From: Streptococcus azizii
Lineage (GTDB): Bacteria; Bacillota; Bacilli; Lactobacillales; Streptococcaceae
Assembly (NCBI RefSeq): GCF_001984715.1
Contig: NZ_MSPR01000007.1
Span: forward strand, 44,929 to 108,928
Length of the DNA: 64,000 nucleotides
Direction of reading: 5' to 3'
In this document: in pieces, positions 29,701 to 39,900 of the stretch
How positions within the stretch are numbered: the first letter of the stretch is position 1
Layout: each line of letters starts with the position of its first letter
Position numbers and translations under genes: made by a program
The notes under the pieces: model-generated
Databases searched by the model: none
What the model saw: only the letters and a program-made list of their open reading frames with translations
Told to the model about the DNA's origin: nothing

Positions 29701-32700
29701 GGGAAGTATCAGACTAGCAAGTTTATTTGCTTCACCTGATGGGGTACTTCTTGCAACAGAGGTGTTTCTTGGAGTGCGGCTCAAGGTATGAACAAGTTGC
29801 CCATTTACCAAAAGATCTGCTTCTCCCTCACGACCGACGAAAGTCAATTCCACCCATTCTCCTTTTGGCAGGGTATAATCAAAGGAATGGTCATAACCTT
29901 CTGTTGAGAATCCGACCTTACCTGTTTCTTTTTGTACCAACTTGATGGCTGAAGTACCTGATTCTGAAAGAATTTGCTCACCTGTTGCAGTGACATCTAG
30001 CTTGACACGAACGGTTAAGCTATTGCCAACACCAACTTTTGTCAGAGGTGTCTTAATGTGGCTGACCCCACCATTGAGACGAAGAGCATAGCCCCTACCT
30101 TCTGGTTCATAGCTAGCATTCACGAGATTACTTGCATCATAGTTGTTCCCAGATACGTCATCGAGTGTTTCTGTATCAAATTTATAGTCGAGGACAACAC
30201 CAGTCGCACTATCCACTCGATGATAAGGATTATAGTTAACAGGGTCTCCTACTGCTGACTCAACTTTCTTGAGATCAGCGTAACTTCCCATATCTCGATT
30301 TCCCCACATCTTGGCAGCAAGAGCTGGGAGAGCCGCATCAAAGCGACGATAAACATCGTGTTCGAGTATCCCATTTGCTTGTTTGTCAATCTTGTCATTC
30401 CAGACAGCAAAGGCTGCACCTGAGACTTGTTTGTCACCGACAGGCAGTCGTGTCCCTCCAAAATTATTGACCTCCCAATGATTATAGAGGCGTTCTGAGT
30501 TAAGGTAGTCATAGTAATAGCCTGCGGCTGGAACAATATAAAGGTCTCCATCAATCGTATTGATGAGCTTATAGCCTTGGTCATACATGGCTTTTGGATT
30601 GGCCCATCCAGCATTCCAGACGTTAAGCTCCGTACCTTCTACTTGAACAGGAGTACTGCCTGCCTTCGCTGTCAAACTTCCCCAGAAACGAGGCGTCTTC
30701 CCCTTACTGATAGCATACTTGAGCAAATCGTCAGTAAACTTACGGAAGCCTTCATTGTTGCCTTCAAATTCATCGACTCCGATATGGATGGTGTCAGTAT
30801 CTGCAAAGACTGAGTCAGCACCACCGTCGATGTACTCGTTCCAGACCGACTTGATAAATTCTAAGGAATCAGGATTTGATACTTCCAGATGGTCCACCCA
30901 GCGGCGAACCGTATGGTCCGTCATAGTCAGATCCGGACGAACCTTTGTGAAAGCAAGGGCATGCGCTGGTGCATCAAATTCAGGGACTATTTTAATACCA
31001 CGCTTCTTCGCAAAAGAAATCAATTCCTTAAATTCTGCCTTGGTATAGAATAGGTCTTTGGCTGTCAAATCTGCCTTATTGAGACCCTTGTTGCCACCCT
31101 CTCGGATATCTGATTCCAGACGAAAGGCTGAGTAAGCTCCCTGGGGCTTATCTGTATTTTGATACTCCTCTACTTGTATATAGTTATCATTTAAGTGAAT
31201 ATGAAAATCATTATACTTGTACCATGCTAATTTCTTAATCATATCTTTTAAGGTACTAAGTTGGAAGGGCTTACGGGCTACATCAAGAACGAATCCCCGT
31301 GTTTCAAATTTAGGATAATCGCGTGCAATACCACGGTCAATACTGCTCGGGTTTTGTTTGAGGACTTGGAGCAAGGTTTGCGTTGACCAAAACGTACCGA
31401 CGGCATCTTGTGCCTCTACCTTAACAGTATCTGCAATCGTCATCAAATAACCTTCACGCTTGAGACCTCGGTCATTGTCATTTAGCTCGAAATAGAAGTC
31501 TCCTGTTTTTGCATCAGTCCCGTAGACAATCGAAATCTGATGCCCTGTGATGGCTTCATAGTCCTCCTTAAAACTTTCAACTACATGGTTCAAGTTCTCC
31601 CGATCTTTGGGATTGACCACGATACGAGCTGTTGATCCAACTTGGAAAACGCCAGTATGCCCCTTCCACTCAGCAATACCTGGCAGAACATTGAGCTTGG
31701 CATTATCCTCTTCCGTCACCTGATACTTCCCACGTACCAAAATCCTTCGCTCAGGACCGACAAAAGTCTCATCACCTCTTGTCAATCTGTAGTTGAAGGT
31801 CACTGTCGTATCGACAATCGGCTGGTAGACCGTCAAGTCGTGATCAATAATCTGCTCAAAATCAGCACCGACAAATGCTACGGTGACACCTGCAGGAGCG
31901 ACTGGCAAGGTCCAGCGACCGATTGTCCCGTCAATTTCAGCAGGGACTTCCAAGGCACTCTCAATAGCAGCTAAGGAAACCTTTTCTACTACATGGATCG
32001 GTTGACGATACACCTCTAGTTCGTAGACAGAAACATTTCCCCAAGAAATAGGGTCAGTCGCCCCCTTTACATTCCCTTCATGCTGGAAACTATCGACCAT
32101 TAAACGGACATAACGCGCTTCTTGTGGACTAGCTAAGGTAATGATGTCATCATGCTCTGGACGACTGTTAAAACTGGCTCCATCTGTCCAAGTTGTACCA
32201 TCTTGTGAAGTCTGAATTTTATAAGCTGTAGCGTTATTGCGCTCCCACCGTATGATGACAGATGAGACTGTTTGGCTTGTGCCAAGGTCAACTTGCAGAG
32301 TCTTGGGAGTATCAGAAACAGCACTTGCCCAGCGCGAGCTATCATTCCCATCTACCGCCTTGTCTGCTCCTAGAGAAGCCGCCTCTCTATCACTTGCTGT
32401 AGCTGGTTTTTGATAGGCCAGATTCTGGATTTTTTCCTTCCCCAATACTTGGAACTCATAGAGAGAAACAGACGACCAGTTCAAAGCTCCACCATCAAAT
32501 TGATCGACCACCAGACGGGCATAGCGAGCATTGACAGCTGCGTCTAGGACAATACTGCTCTTGAGAGGTAGATATTCCTCACTACGAATACTCTTAACGA
32601 TTGTGAAATCTTGCCCGTTCTGTGAGGTTTCAACACGGAAACCTTTGATGTTTTGGCGTTCCCACTCAACAGCAAAAGCCTCGATGGCACGTTCTCTTAA

Positions 32701-33372
32701 GAGGTCAACAGTCAAGTGTTGGGCATTGGTCGTATAATCTGTTGCCCACCGTGAGTGATTTGACTTAGTAACTTCTTCACGATTAACGATTCCATCGATG
32801 GCCTTGGAGGCATCAAAGCTGGTTCCTGATTCTACATTTGAGGCAGTAGCTGTTCCCTCAACTGCAAAGTTAATATAGTGTGTATTTTTAGCAGCTTCTG
32901 GTACTTCTGCTACAGTCCTTTCAGCTACGCTATTATCTTCTAGGCTTCGCTTGCTAATTCTTCTAGGTTGATTCTCACTGTTCTCAGCTGGAGTTTCAAC
33001 AGGTGTAGCTGTCTCCTCTACTGGGGCGTCATTGGCAACGCTTACATTTTCTGGCTGATTTTCTTCAGTGACCCCTTCATTCACGACAGGTTCTGAAAGT
33101 TCTGTTTCAGCAGGTCTTTCTGCATCAGGGAATGCGCTTACATTTTCTGCCACGTCAGACACTGCTGCCTCATTCCCCTGCTCTATCTCTTGCCTATGGA
33201 CAGCTTCTGCCGTTACCTGAGGTTCTTTCTGCTCCTCAGCAAAAACCCTACCTTGACCTAAAAAAGATAGGGCTAAGAAAGTCCCTACTAGAACTGCAGC
33301 TGCACCGATATGGGTCTTCCGGATGGAATACCGCTGGCGACGGTCAACGACATGCGGTTGTTCTTTCTTCAT
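23794..33372 (-). CDS. giant LPxTG-anchored GH20-GH31 glycosidase
   Basis: A 3192-residue surface enzyme. YSIRK signal at 15-19, cleavage near residue 46. Modules by approximate residue: discoidin/CBM32-like 160-317 and 318-457; GH20 accessory domain 555-680; GH20 catalytic domain 690-1035 with the Asp867-Glu868 pair in GVDEFEG; LamG-like 1050-1248; discoidin 1250-1397; FIVAR-like 1393-1458; GH31 1460-2190 with Asp1878 (KTDVAWVG) and Asp1930 (WSGDQVGG) as likely nucleophile and acid/base; Fn3 2315-2400; discoidin 2405-2546; dockerin-like 2555-2623; cohesin-like 2628-2745; discoidin-like 2778-2928; SEPSTPS stalk; LPATG 3160-3164. GH20 members release GlcNAc, GalNAc or lacto-N-biose. The GH31 sequence resembles the alpha-N-acetylgalactosaminidase branch, suggesting host mucin or blood-group glycans as substrate. 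The ATG at 33372 has AAGGAG seven bases ahead. Confidence 0.88.
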   Translation of the reverse strand: MKKEQPHVVDRRQRYSIRKTHIGAAAVLVGTFLALSFLGQGRVFAEEQKEPQVTAEAVHRQEIEQGNEAAVSDVAENVSAFPDAERPAETELSEPVVNEGVTEENQPENVSVANDAPVEETATPVETPAENSENQPRRISKRSLEDNSVAERTVAEVPEAAKNTHYINFAVEGTATASNVESGTSFDASKAIDGIVNREEVTKSNHSRWATDYTTNAQHLTVDLLRERAIEAFAVEWERQNIKGFRVETSQNGQDFTIVKSIRSEEYLPLKSSIVLDAAVNARYARLVVDQFDGGALNWSSVSLYEFQVLGKEKIQNLAYQKPATASDREAASLGADKAVDGNDSSRWASAVSDTPKTLQVDLGTSQTVSSVIIRWERNNATAYKIQTSQDGTTWTDGASFNSRPEHDDIITLASPQEARYVRLMVDSFQHEGNVKGATDPISWGNVSVYELEVYRQPIHVVEKVSLAAIESALEVPAEIDGTIGRWTLPVAPAGVTVAFVGADFEQIIDHDLTVYQPIVDTTVTFNYRLTRGDETFVGPERRILVRGKYQVTEEDNAKLNVLPGIAEWKGHTGVFQVGSTARIVVNPKDRENLNHVVESFKEDYEAITGHQISIVYGTDAKTGDFYFELNDNDRGLKREGYLMTIADTVKVEAQDAVGTFWSTQTLLQVLKQNPSSIDRGIARDYPKFETRGFVLDVARKPFQLSTLKDMIKKLAWYKYNDFHIHLNDNYIQVEEYQNTDKPQGAYSAFRLESDIREGGNKGLNKADLTAKDLFYTKAEFKELISFAKKRGIKIVPEFDAPAHALAFTKVRPDLTMTDHTVRRWVDHLEVSNPDSLEFIKSVWNEYIDGGADSVFADTDTIHIGVDEFEGNNEGFRKFTDDLLKYAISKGKTPRFWGSLTAKAGSTPVQVEGTELNVWNAGWANPKAMYDQGYKLINTIDGDLYIVPAAGYYYDYLNSERLYNHWEVNNFGGTRLPVGDKQVSGAAFAVWNDKIDKQANGILEHDVYRRFDAALPALAAKMWGNRDMGSYADLKKVESAVGDPVNYNPYHRVDSATGVVLDYKFDTETLDDVSGNNYDASNLVNASYEPEGRGYALRLNGGVSHIKTPLTKVGVGNSLTVRVKLDVTATGEQILSESGTSAIKLVQKETGKVGFSTEGYDHSFDYTLPKGEWVELTFVGREGEADLLVNGQLVHTLSRTPRNTSVARSTPSGEANKLASLILPVEYIGSRSHAMQGLIDRFIVRQDVQTSAEQLDSSNWAVTANNEDGGDPIASAFDGNRDTIWHTQWNPSKKELPATITIDMKEAQTIDHMLYVPRQIGRNGNITRYKLSYKLAEADDWTELTAGTFDSSSSDKTVNFGATSARYLKMDILEGVGGFGSAAEFIFGKYDILQPLRDSLVEAKAHNELSSYYTDATAGALLNLTGEAEGALNSDTVNAEDVGRLVAAIRSAIDGLERRQETTFTEPEYSRKDSHLGAITAIAVNETDPRIFDVTYATGQRGKISIHNDHVVRYQIVPQGENFSDSPTLAWPEARPAEIVVKRLSDYARGTVPALRDTDSHYLIDTGAVELRLSKAHSTLEIYDKRRRKVVLSEASPLEMTTAQTKQTLKAGENSQYFGGGTQNGRFTHKGNSINIVNENNWVDGGVASPNPFYWTTDGYGVLRHTFRPGRYDFEQGDEHTVSTVHNDSMFDAYYFVNSKPIDLLKDYYELTGAPQVLPIFSLYEGHLNAYNRDYWVEVPAGTPGAVFFEEVGKYYKEYQPQHLGDREGIRESLNGRPGDANYPFTATAVIDRYKRNDMPLGWILSNDGYGAGYGQTSTLEGNIQNLKEFSEYARQHGVESGLWTQSDLHPKEGVAALLQRDLPNEVREALVRILKTDVAWVGPGYSFGLNGIADAAHIMTTQGNNARPFIITLDGWGGTQRYGGIWSGDQVGGEWEYIRFHIPTYIGTGLSGNPNISSDMDGIFGGGNKVINTRDYQWKTFTGMQLNMDGWGWNPKNPYAFDRTTTDINRSYLKWKSMLVPYSYSIMHEAADGHPIIQAMFLQFPNEAINYTKDVQYQYMYGKNILVAPIYEQVQSDADGNDIRNKIYLPAGEQWIDFFTGEIYEGGQMLNNFNAPIWKLPVFIRNGAIIPVTAANNNYKEIDHTLRQVDFYPHGRTDFTLVEDDGITESYKLGKVAKTLITSVQEGQRVTLTINRTDSHYEGFVREKASQFNVNVSSEPSSIRLLVDGQAVELTRVDSLEAFKAGSNVYYYDARPNLNQFSTEGGAYYGQAITKNPVLRVKSAVMDVTAHTVSLELDGFVMDQKAQSILSREAGQAPVLSANDEANTATTVFLSWQEVEGATSYELEVDGVRYSNISGNRFEHRDLPFASHHGYRIRAVVANSHTTPWSELLESATKENPLVNAIDNIRLHSNQAAQASTPHHHLVDKNVDSQYHSKWDAKSVPELLTLDLQAAYELDKLVYVPRSDGGLNGIITAGEILYSEDGVHWFTAENRTVHWAADATEKTYEFPAGVTARYVRLNVTATAGNSAEAANTFVSGQELFVFKKDGTKARVVGDVTADGTIDSNDITSLINYAGLRRNKDNDFEGYVEVADLNKNNVIDAYDIYYVTSQLGEGDKISGPVGGRLVWSSDRDRVGAGEEFTVSLTGKGLANIEAITAALPIDKELYEVVGQVVVAPDVSTMQNFSTVRTHGDKSIEAFVLLSNRRDNPTIHGDKAIASIRLRAKRATDVVLTFEQALLTGSNRVSESSPILHESQNPEPDTPEVLENRIPASELVVTGNDGVYQVGNGLSNLNDDNPNSLTELKWDWEPNHVDGRLPADITLPQDITFKRQDGASFYLTSLEIDKRTPGNGTVTKYKVTTYLGDEQVHESDVLETPFDEGTARHELAALAKVDRVVVTILEARTRPSDVNNKMMTLRDIRLFALDESQVPDDEPAVPSEPSTPSDPTVPSEPSTPSGPTVPSEPSTPSNPTVPSEPSTPSPTPDPAPTDMRILRDSATGLSIIAKATILEGVERLIVRRTDSQVLNDREYDAFDVLLIDKDGKEQQPRGAVLVRVPARREVEALYHINTDNQLENMPFTQTGNTVEFTTNHFSVYALVYHQADRLDKDKIAGISHGQTGSTSLTGQSGQTSMSVQNEPDVAVRQTPAQTDSSRKVLPATGDSSSSTIFLLGLQIALLTLFSSYKKREE

Positions 33373-33516
33373 CAAACTTCTCCTTTTAATATGTTGATAT
33401 AGTGTTTATATGTTAAGTATACTATATACTCTTCTTCTTGTAAATACAAAAAATGGCACATTTTCGTCTTTTATGCCATTTCGTATAGATTTCTGCAACA
33501 TATGATATAATAATAA
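33373..33516. other. 5' region of the giant glycosidase gene
   Basis: Contains the ribosome site AAGGAG (33380-33385) and an AT-rich stretch with several TATA-like hexamers, so no single promoter can be picked. A short ATGGCA...TGCCAT inverted repeat lies near 33452-33475. Confidence 0.4.
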
Positions 33517-33577
33517 GCCAAAAACAAATGATCGATTGCTGAATTTTTCAAGTCAACGATGAACATTTGTTTTTGGC
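33517..33577. other. long stem-loop behind a plus-strand extended -10
   Basis: GCCAAAAACAAATG (33517-33530) pairs perfectly with 33564-33577. The 33-nt interior can form a second stem (ATCGATTG with CAACGAT, one mismatch). Directly to the left is TGATATAAT (33503-33511), an extended -10 that would start transcription at the stem. It may be a small RNA or a structural repeat. A modular-repeat fragment follows at about 33680-33740, and no protein gene is supported up to 33950. Confidence 0.4.
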
Positions 33578-33679
33578 CTATTGAATAGTAATGATTGCAC
33601 TTTCTAATAGCCTATACTCTACAACAATCAAACTCTGATTAGGAATGAAACCGCAGGTAGTTGAAATAGTTGATAACTA

Positions 33680-33725
33680 TTTTAGGGGAACAGGCTGAAA
33701 ACCTCTACTGGAGCTTTTCACTCAG
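33680..33725. repeat. fragment of the modular intergenic repeat
   Basis: The stretch gggaacaggctgaaaacctc followed by a ctggagcttttcactc-type sequence matches the modules near 1080, 6320, 51300 and 52620. Confidence 0.6.
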
Positions 33726-33950
33726 CAAGGTGAAGTAACGACGTCAGACTTTGATTGTTGACGGGTATTACCATTACCCTTCTCCCATACCAGCAGGCAT
33801 TCTCTAGTAGTAAGAGAATGCCGCCAGTATCATCACATATTAAGCATTCGAGAGACATATAGCTTATAGTCCAGCTACAGTGAGCTATGCTCCAACTAAT
33901 CGATAGCAGTGATAACATTTCCTAATCTGTTGATTGAAAAGAGCTGTCCT

Positions 33951-36900
33951 TTACTCTTCCTCTTTCTTTTTACCAGCAACCGATAAGACACTCAGTAAAG
34001 CTAGAATTCCGCCTAACATAGTGAGCGATGACACGTTAGTATCTCCAGTCTTTGGCAAGGTTCTCAATGCTACATCCTTAGATGCTCTTTGAGCAGCTAC
34101 TGGATTGATCAGAGCAATAGCCTTGAGACCTTTTTCTAGCTCACTGTTGACCCCTGTAAGATTCTTAGCTTGATCAATGGCTTGTTTTGCAGCGCTAGCA
34201 AGGGTATCAACCTGTGCTTTAGCGGCTGCTTTTTCTTCATCTGTTAAATCAGTGCGGGCATCAATAGCTGCTTTCTTGGCAGCTGCTGCTTCGTCAATAG
34301 CTCTCTTAGCTTCGGTCTTAGCAGTAGCGGCTGGGTTCACCGCACGGATAGTATCTACACCACTGGTCTTAGCGGTCTCTACATCTGCATTAGTAGTTGC
34401 CGCATCAATGGCATCCTTAGCGGTTTGTGCCTTAGTGTCCACATCTGCTTTAGCGGTTTGCTTTTCTTCGTCCGTTAAATCGGTGCGAGAGTCAATCTCT
34501 GCCTTCTTGGCAGTCGCCGCTTCGTCAATAGCTTTCTTAGCGTCCGTCTTAGCGGTCGCAGGTGGATTCACTGCTGTGATAACATCTACGCCAGCTGTCT
34601 TGGCTGTAGCTACGCCATCGTTGGTCGTAGCTGCGTCAATGGCGTCCTTAGCGGTTTGTGCCTTGGTATCCACATCTGATTTAGCGGATTCTTTCTCCTC
34701 AGATGTTAGGTCAGGACGAGAGTCAATCTCTGCCTTCTTGGCAGTCGCTGCGGTTTCAATAGCTTCCTTAGCTTCCGTCTTAGCAGTAGCGGCTGGGTTC
34801 ACTGCTGTGATAGTAGATACCCCACTGGTCTTAGCAGTATCTACATCTGTATTAGTAGTTGCCGCATCAATGGTGTCCTTAGCGGATTGTGCCTTAGTAT
34901 CCACATCTGATTTGGCAGCTTCCTTCTCCTCAGATGTTAGGTCAGGACGAGACTCAATCTCTGCCTTCTTAGCAGTTGCCGCTTCATCAATAGCTTTCTT
35001 AGCATCCGTCTTAGCTGTCGCAGGTGGATTCACTGCTGTGATAGCGTCTACACCAGCTGTCTTGACTGTAGCTACGCCATCATTGGTGGTTGCCGCATCA
35101 ACGGCATCTTTTGCTTTTTGAACTTCGGAATCTACCAAGTCCTTAGCGGATTGCTTTTCTTCATCCGTTAAATCGGTGCGAGAGTCAATAGCTTCCTTCT
35201 TGGCAGTGGCTGCTTCGTCAATAGCTTTCTTAGCGTCCGTCTTAGCAGTAGCGTCTGGATTCACTGCTGTGATAGTGGATACCCCACTGGTCTTAGCTGT
35301 AGCTACGCCATCGTTGGTAGTTGCCGCATCAATGGTGTCCTTAGCGGTTTGTGCCTTGGTATCCACATCTGATTTGGCAGCTTCCTTCTCCTCAGATGTC
35401 AAGTCAGAGCGTCCATCTATCTCGGTTTTCTTAGTAGCCGCTGCGTCATCAATAGCTTTTTTAGCTTCTGTCTTAGCAGTAGCAGCTGGGTTCACTGCAC
35501 GGATAGTATCTACACCACTGGTCTTAGCGGTCTCTACATCTACATTAGTAGTTGCCGCATCAATGGCGTCCTTAGCGGTTTGTGCCTTAGTGTCCACATC
35601 TGCTTTAGCGGATTGCTTTTCTTCGTCCGTTAAATCGGTGCGAGAGTCAATCTCTGCCTTCTTGGCAGTGGCTGCTTCGTCAATAGCCTTCTTAGCTTCG
35701 GTCTTAGCTGTCGCAGGTGGATTCACTGCTGTGATAACATCTACGCCAGCTGTCTTGGCTGTAGTTACGCCATCATTGGTGGTTGCCGCATCGATGGCAT
35801 CCTTAGCGGTTTGTGCCTTGGTATCCACATCTGATTTGGCAGCTTCCTTCTCCTCAGATGTCAAGTCAGAGCGGCCATCTATCTCGGATTTCTTAGCAGC
35901 TGCTGCTTCATCAATGGCTTTCTTAGCGTCCGTCTTAGCAGTAGCGGCTGGGTTCACTGCTCGGATAGTATCTACACCACTGGTCTTGGCAGTCTCTACC
36001 CCATCATTGGTGGTTGCCGCATCAATAGCGTCCTTAGCGGTTTGTGCCTTAGTATCCACATCTGATTTGGCAGCTTCCTTCTCCTCAGATGTTAGGTCAG
36101 GACGAGAGTCAAGCTCTGCTTTCTTGGTAGTCGCTGCTTCATCAATAGCTTTCTTAGCGTCCGTCTTAGCTGTCGCAGGTGGATTCACTGCTGTGATAGC
36201 GTCTACACCAGCTGTCTTGGCTGTAGCTACGCCATCATTGGTGGTTGCCGCATCAACGGCATCTTTTGCTTTTTGAACTTCGGAATCTACCAAGTCCTTA
36301 GCAGATTGCTTTTCTTCGTCCGTTAAATCGGTACGAGAGTCAATCTCTGCCTTCTTTGTAGCCGCTGCTTCATCAATAGCTTTCTTGGCTTCCGTCTTAG
36401 CGGTCGCAGGTGGATTCACTGCTGTGATAGCCTCTACACCAGCTGTCTTGGCGGTCGCTACGCCATCATTGGCGGTAGCTGCATCAATGGCGTCTTTAGC
36501 GGTTTGTGCCTTGGTATCCACATCTGATTTGGCAGCTTCCTTCTCCTCAAATGTTAGGTCAGAACGACCATCTATCTCTGCCTTCTTGGTAGCCGCCGCT
36601 TCATCAATGGCTTTCTTAGCTTCGGTCTTAGCGGTCGCAGGTGGGTTCACTGCTGTGATAACATCTACACCAGCTGTCTTGGCTGTAGCTACACCATCAT
36701 TGGTGGTGGCTGCGTCAATGGCGTCCTTGGCGGATTGTGCCTTGGTATCCACATCTGATTTAGCGGATTGCTTTTCTTCGTCCGTTAAATCGGTGCGAGA
36801 GTCAATCTCTGCCTTCTTGGCAGTCGCCGCTTCGTCAATAGCTTTCTTGGCTTCTGTCTTAGCGGTCGCAGGTGGATTCACTGCTGTGATAACATCTACA

Positions 36901-39900
36901 CCACTGGTCTTGGCAGTCTCTACACCATCATTGGTGGTTGCCGCATCAATAGCGTCCTTAGCGGACTGTGCCTTGGTATCCACATCTGATTTGGCAGCTT
37001 CCTTCTCCTCAGATGTTAGGTCAGAACGACCAGCTATCTCTGCCTTCTTGGCAGTCGCTGCAGCTTCAATGGCGTCCTTAGCTTCGGTCTTAGCGGTCGC
37101 AGATGGATTCACTGCTGTGATAACATCTACACCAGCTGTCTTGGCTGTGGATACACCATCGTTAGTGGTGGCTGCGTCAATGGCATCTTTTGCTTTTTGA
37201 ACTTCGGAATCTACCAAGTCCTTAGCGGTTTGCTTTTCTTCGTCCGTTAAATCGGTGCGAGAGTCAATCTCTGCCTTCTTAGCAGTAGCTGCTGCGTCAA
37301 TAGCTTTCTTGGCTTCGGTCTTAGCTGTAGCGGCTGGGTTCACTGCTGTGATAGTGGATACCCCACTAGCCTTAGCAGCCTCTACATCTGTATTAGTAGT
37401 CGCAGCATCAATAGCGTCCTTAGCGGTTTGTGCCTTGGTATCCACATCTGATTTAGCGATTGCCTTTTCCTCTGCTGTCAAGTCCGAACGTCCATCTATC
37501 TCTGCCTTCTTGGCAGTAGCTGCTGCGTCAATAACTTGCTTGGCTTCGGTCTTAGCTGTAGCAGGTGGATTCACGCTTGTGATGGTTGCTACTCCACTAG
37601 TCTTAGCTGTCTCTACCCCATCATTGGTGGTTGCAGCATCAATAGCATCCTTAGCAGTTTGTGCCTTAGTATCCACATCTGCTTTAGCAGCTTCCTTCTC
37701 CTCTGCTGTCAAGTCAGGACGAGAGTCAATCTCTGCCTTCTTGGCAGTCGCCGCTTCGTCAATAGCTTTCTTGGCTTCTGTCTTAGCGGTCGCAGGTGGA
37801 TTCACTGCTGTGATAACATCTACACCACTGGTCTTGGCTGTGGATACACCATCGTTAGTGGTGGCTGCGTCAATGGCATCTTTTGCTTTTTGAACTTCAG
37901 AATCTACCAAGTCCTTAGCGGATTGCTTTTCTTCGTCCGTTAAATCGGTGCGAGAGTCAATCTCTACCTTCTTGGCAGTCGCCGCTTCGTCAATAGCTTT
38001 CTTAGCGTCCGTCTTAGCGGTCGCAGGTGGATTCACTGCATGGATAGTATCTACACCACTGGTCTTGGCTGTAGTTACGCCATCATTGGTGGTTGCCGCA
38101 TCAATAGCGTCCTTAGCGGTTTGTGCCTTGGTATCCACATCTGATTTGGCAGTTTGCTTTTCTTCGTCCGTTAAATCAGTGCGAGAGTCAATAGCTTCCT
38201 TCTTGGCAGTGGCTGCTTCATCAATAGCTTTCTTAGCGTCCGTCTTAGCTGTCGCAGGTGGATTCACTGCTGTGATAACATCTACACCAGCTGTCTTGGC
38301 TGTAGTTACGCCATCGTTAGTGGTAGCCGCGTCAATGGCGTCCTTAGCGGTTTGTGCCTTAGTATCCACATCTGATTTGGCAGCTTCCTTCTCCTCAGAT
38401 GTTAGGTCAGAACGTCCATCTATCTCGGATTTCTTGGTAGTCGCTGCGGCTTCAATGGCTTCCTTAGCTTCTGTCTTAGCGGTCGCAGGTGGATTCACTG
38501 CTGTGATAACATCTACACCAGCTGTCTTGGCTGTAGTTACGCCATCATTGGTGGTTGCCGCATCAACGGCATCTTTTGCTTTTTGAACTTCGGAATCTAC
38601 CAAGTCCTTAGCGGATTGCTTTTCTTCGTCCGTTAAATCGGTGCGAGAATCAATCTCTGCCTTCTTGGTAGTGGCTGCGTCGTCAATAGCTCTCTTAGCG
38701 TCCATCTTAGCAGTCGCAGGTGGATTCACTGCTATGATAACATCTACGCCAGCTGTCTTGGCTGTAGTTACGCCATCATTGGTGGTTGCCGCATCAACGG
38801 CATCTTTTGCTTTTTGAACTTCGGAATCTACCAAGTCCTTAGCGGATTGCTTTTCTTCGTCCGTTAAATCGGTGCGAGAATCAATCTCGGATTTCTTAGC
38901 AGTAGCTGCTGCTTCAATATCGGACTTAGCTGTGTTCTTGGTAGTAGCGGCTGGGTTCACTGCTGTAATAGTGGATACCCCACTGGTCTTAGCAGTCTCT
39001 ACATCTATATTAGTAGTTGCTGCATCAACGGCGTCCTTAGCAGTTTGTGCCTTAGTATCCACATCTGATTTAGCGGATTCTTTCTCCTCTGCTGTCAAGT
39101 CAGAGCGTCCATCTATCTCGGTTTTCTTGGCAGTCGCCGCTTCATCAATAGCTTTCTTGGCTTCGGTCTTAGTAGTCGCAGGTGGATTCACGCTTGTGAT
39201 GGTTGCTATTCCACTTGTCTTAGCAGTTTCTACGCCATCATTGGTAGTTGCCGCATCAACGGCATCCTTAGCTGCTTGTGCCTTGGTATCCACGTCTGAT
39301 TTGGCAGCTGCTTTCTCCTCTGCTGTCAAGTCAGAGCGTCCATCTATCTCTGCCTTCTTGGCAGTAGCTGCTTCATCAATAGCTTTCTTAGCGTCTGTCT
39401 TAGCGGTCGCAGGTGGATTCACTGCTGTGATAACATCTATACCAGCTGTCTTGGCTGTAGCTACTCCATCATTGGTCGTAGCTGCATCAACGGCGTCCTT
39501 AGCGGTTTGTGCCTTGGCATCCACATCTGATTTGGCAGCTTCCTTCTCCTCAGATGTTAGGTCAGGACGAGAATCAATCTCGGATTTCTTGGCAGTCGCT
39601 GCTTCGTCAATAGCTTGCTTAGCTTCTGTCTTAGCGGTCGCAGGTGGATTCACTGCTGTGATAACATCTACACCAGCTGTCTTGGCTGTGGATACACCAT
39701 CATTGGTGGTTGCCGCATCAATGGTGTCCTTAGCGGTTTGTGCCTTGGTATCCACATCTGATTTGGCAGCTTCCTTCTCCTCAGATGTCAAGTCAGAGCG
39801 GCCATCTATCTCGGATTTCTTAGCAGCTGCTGCGTCATCAATAGCTTTCTTAGCTTCTGTCTTGGCTGTAGCATCTGGATTCACTGCTGTGATAACATCT

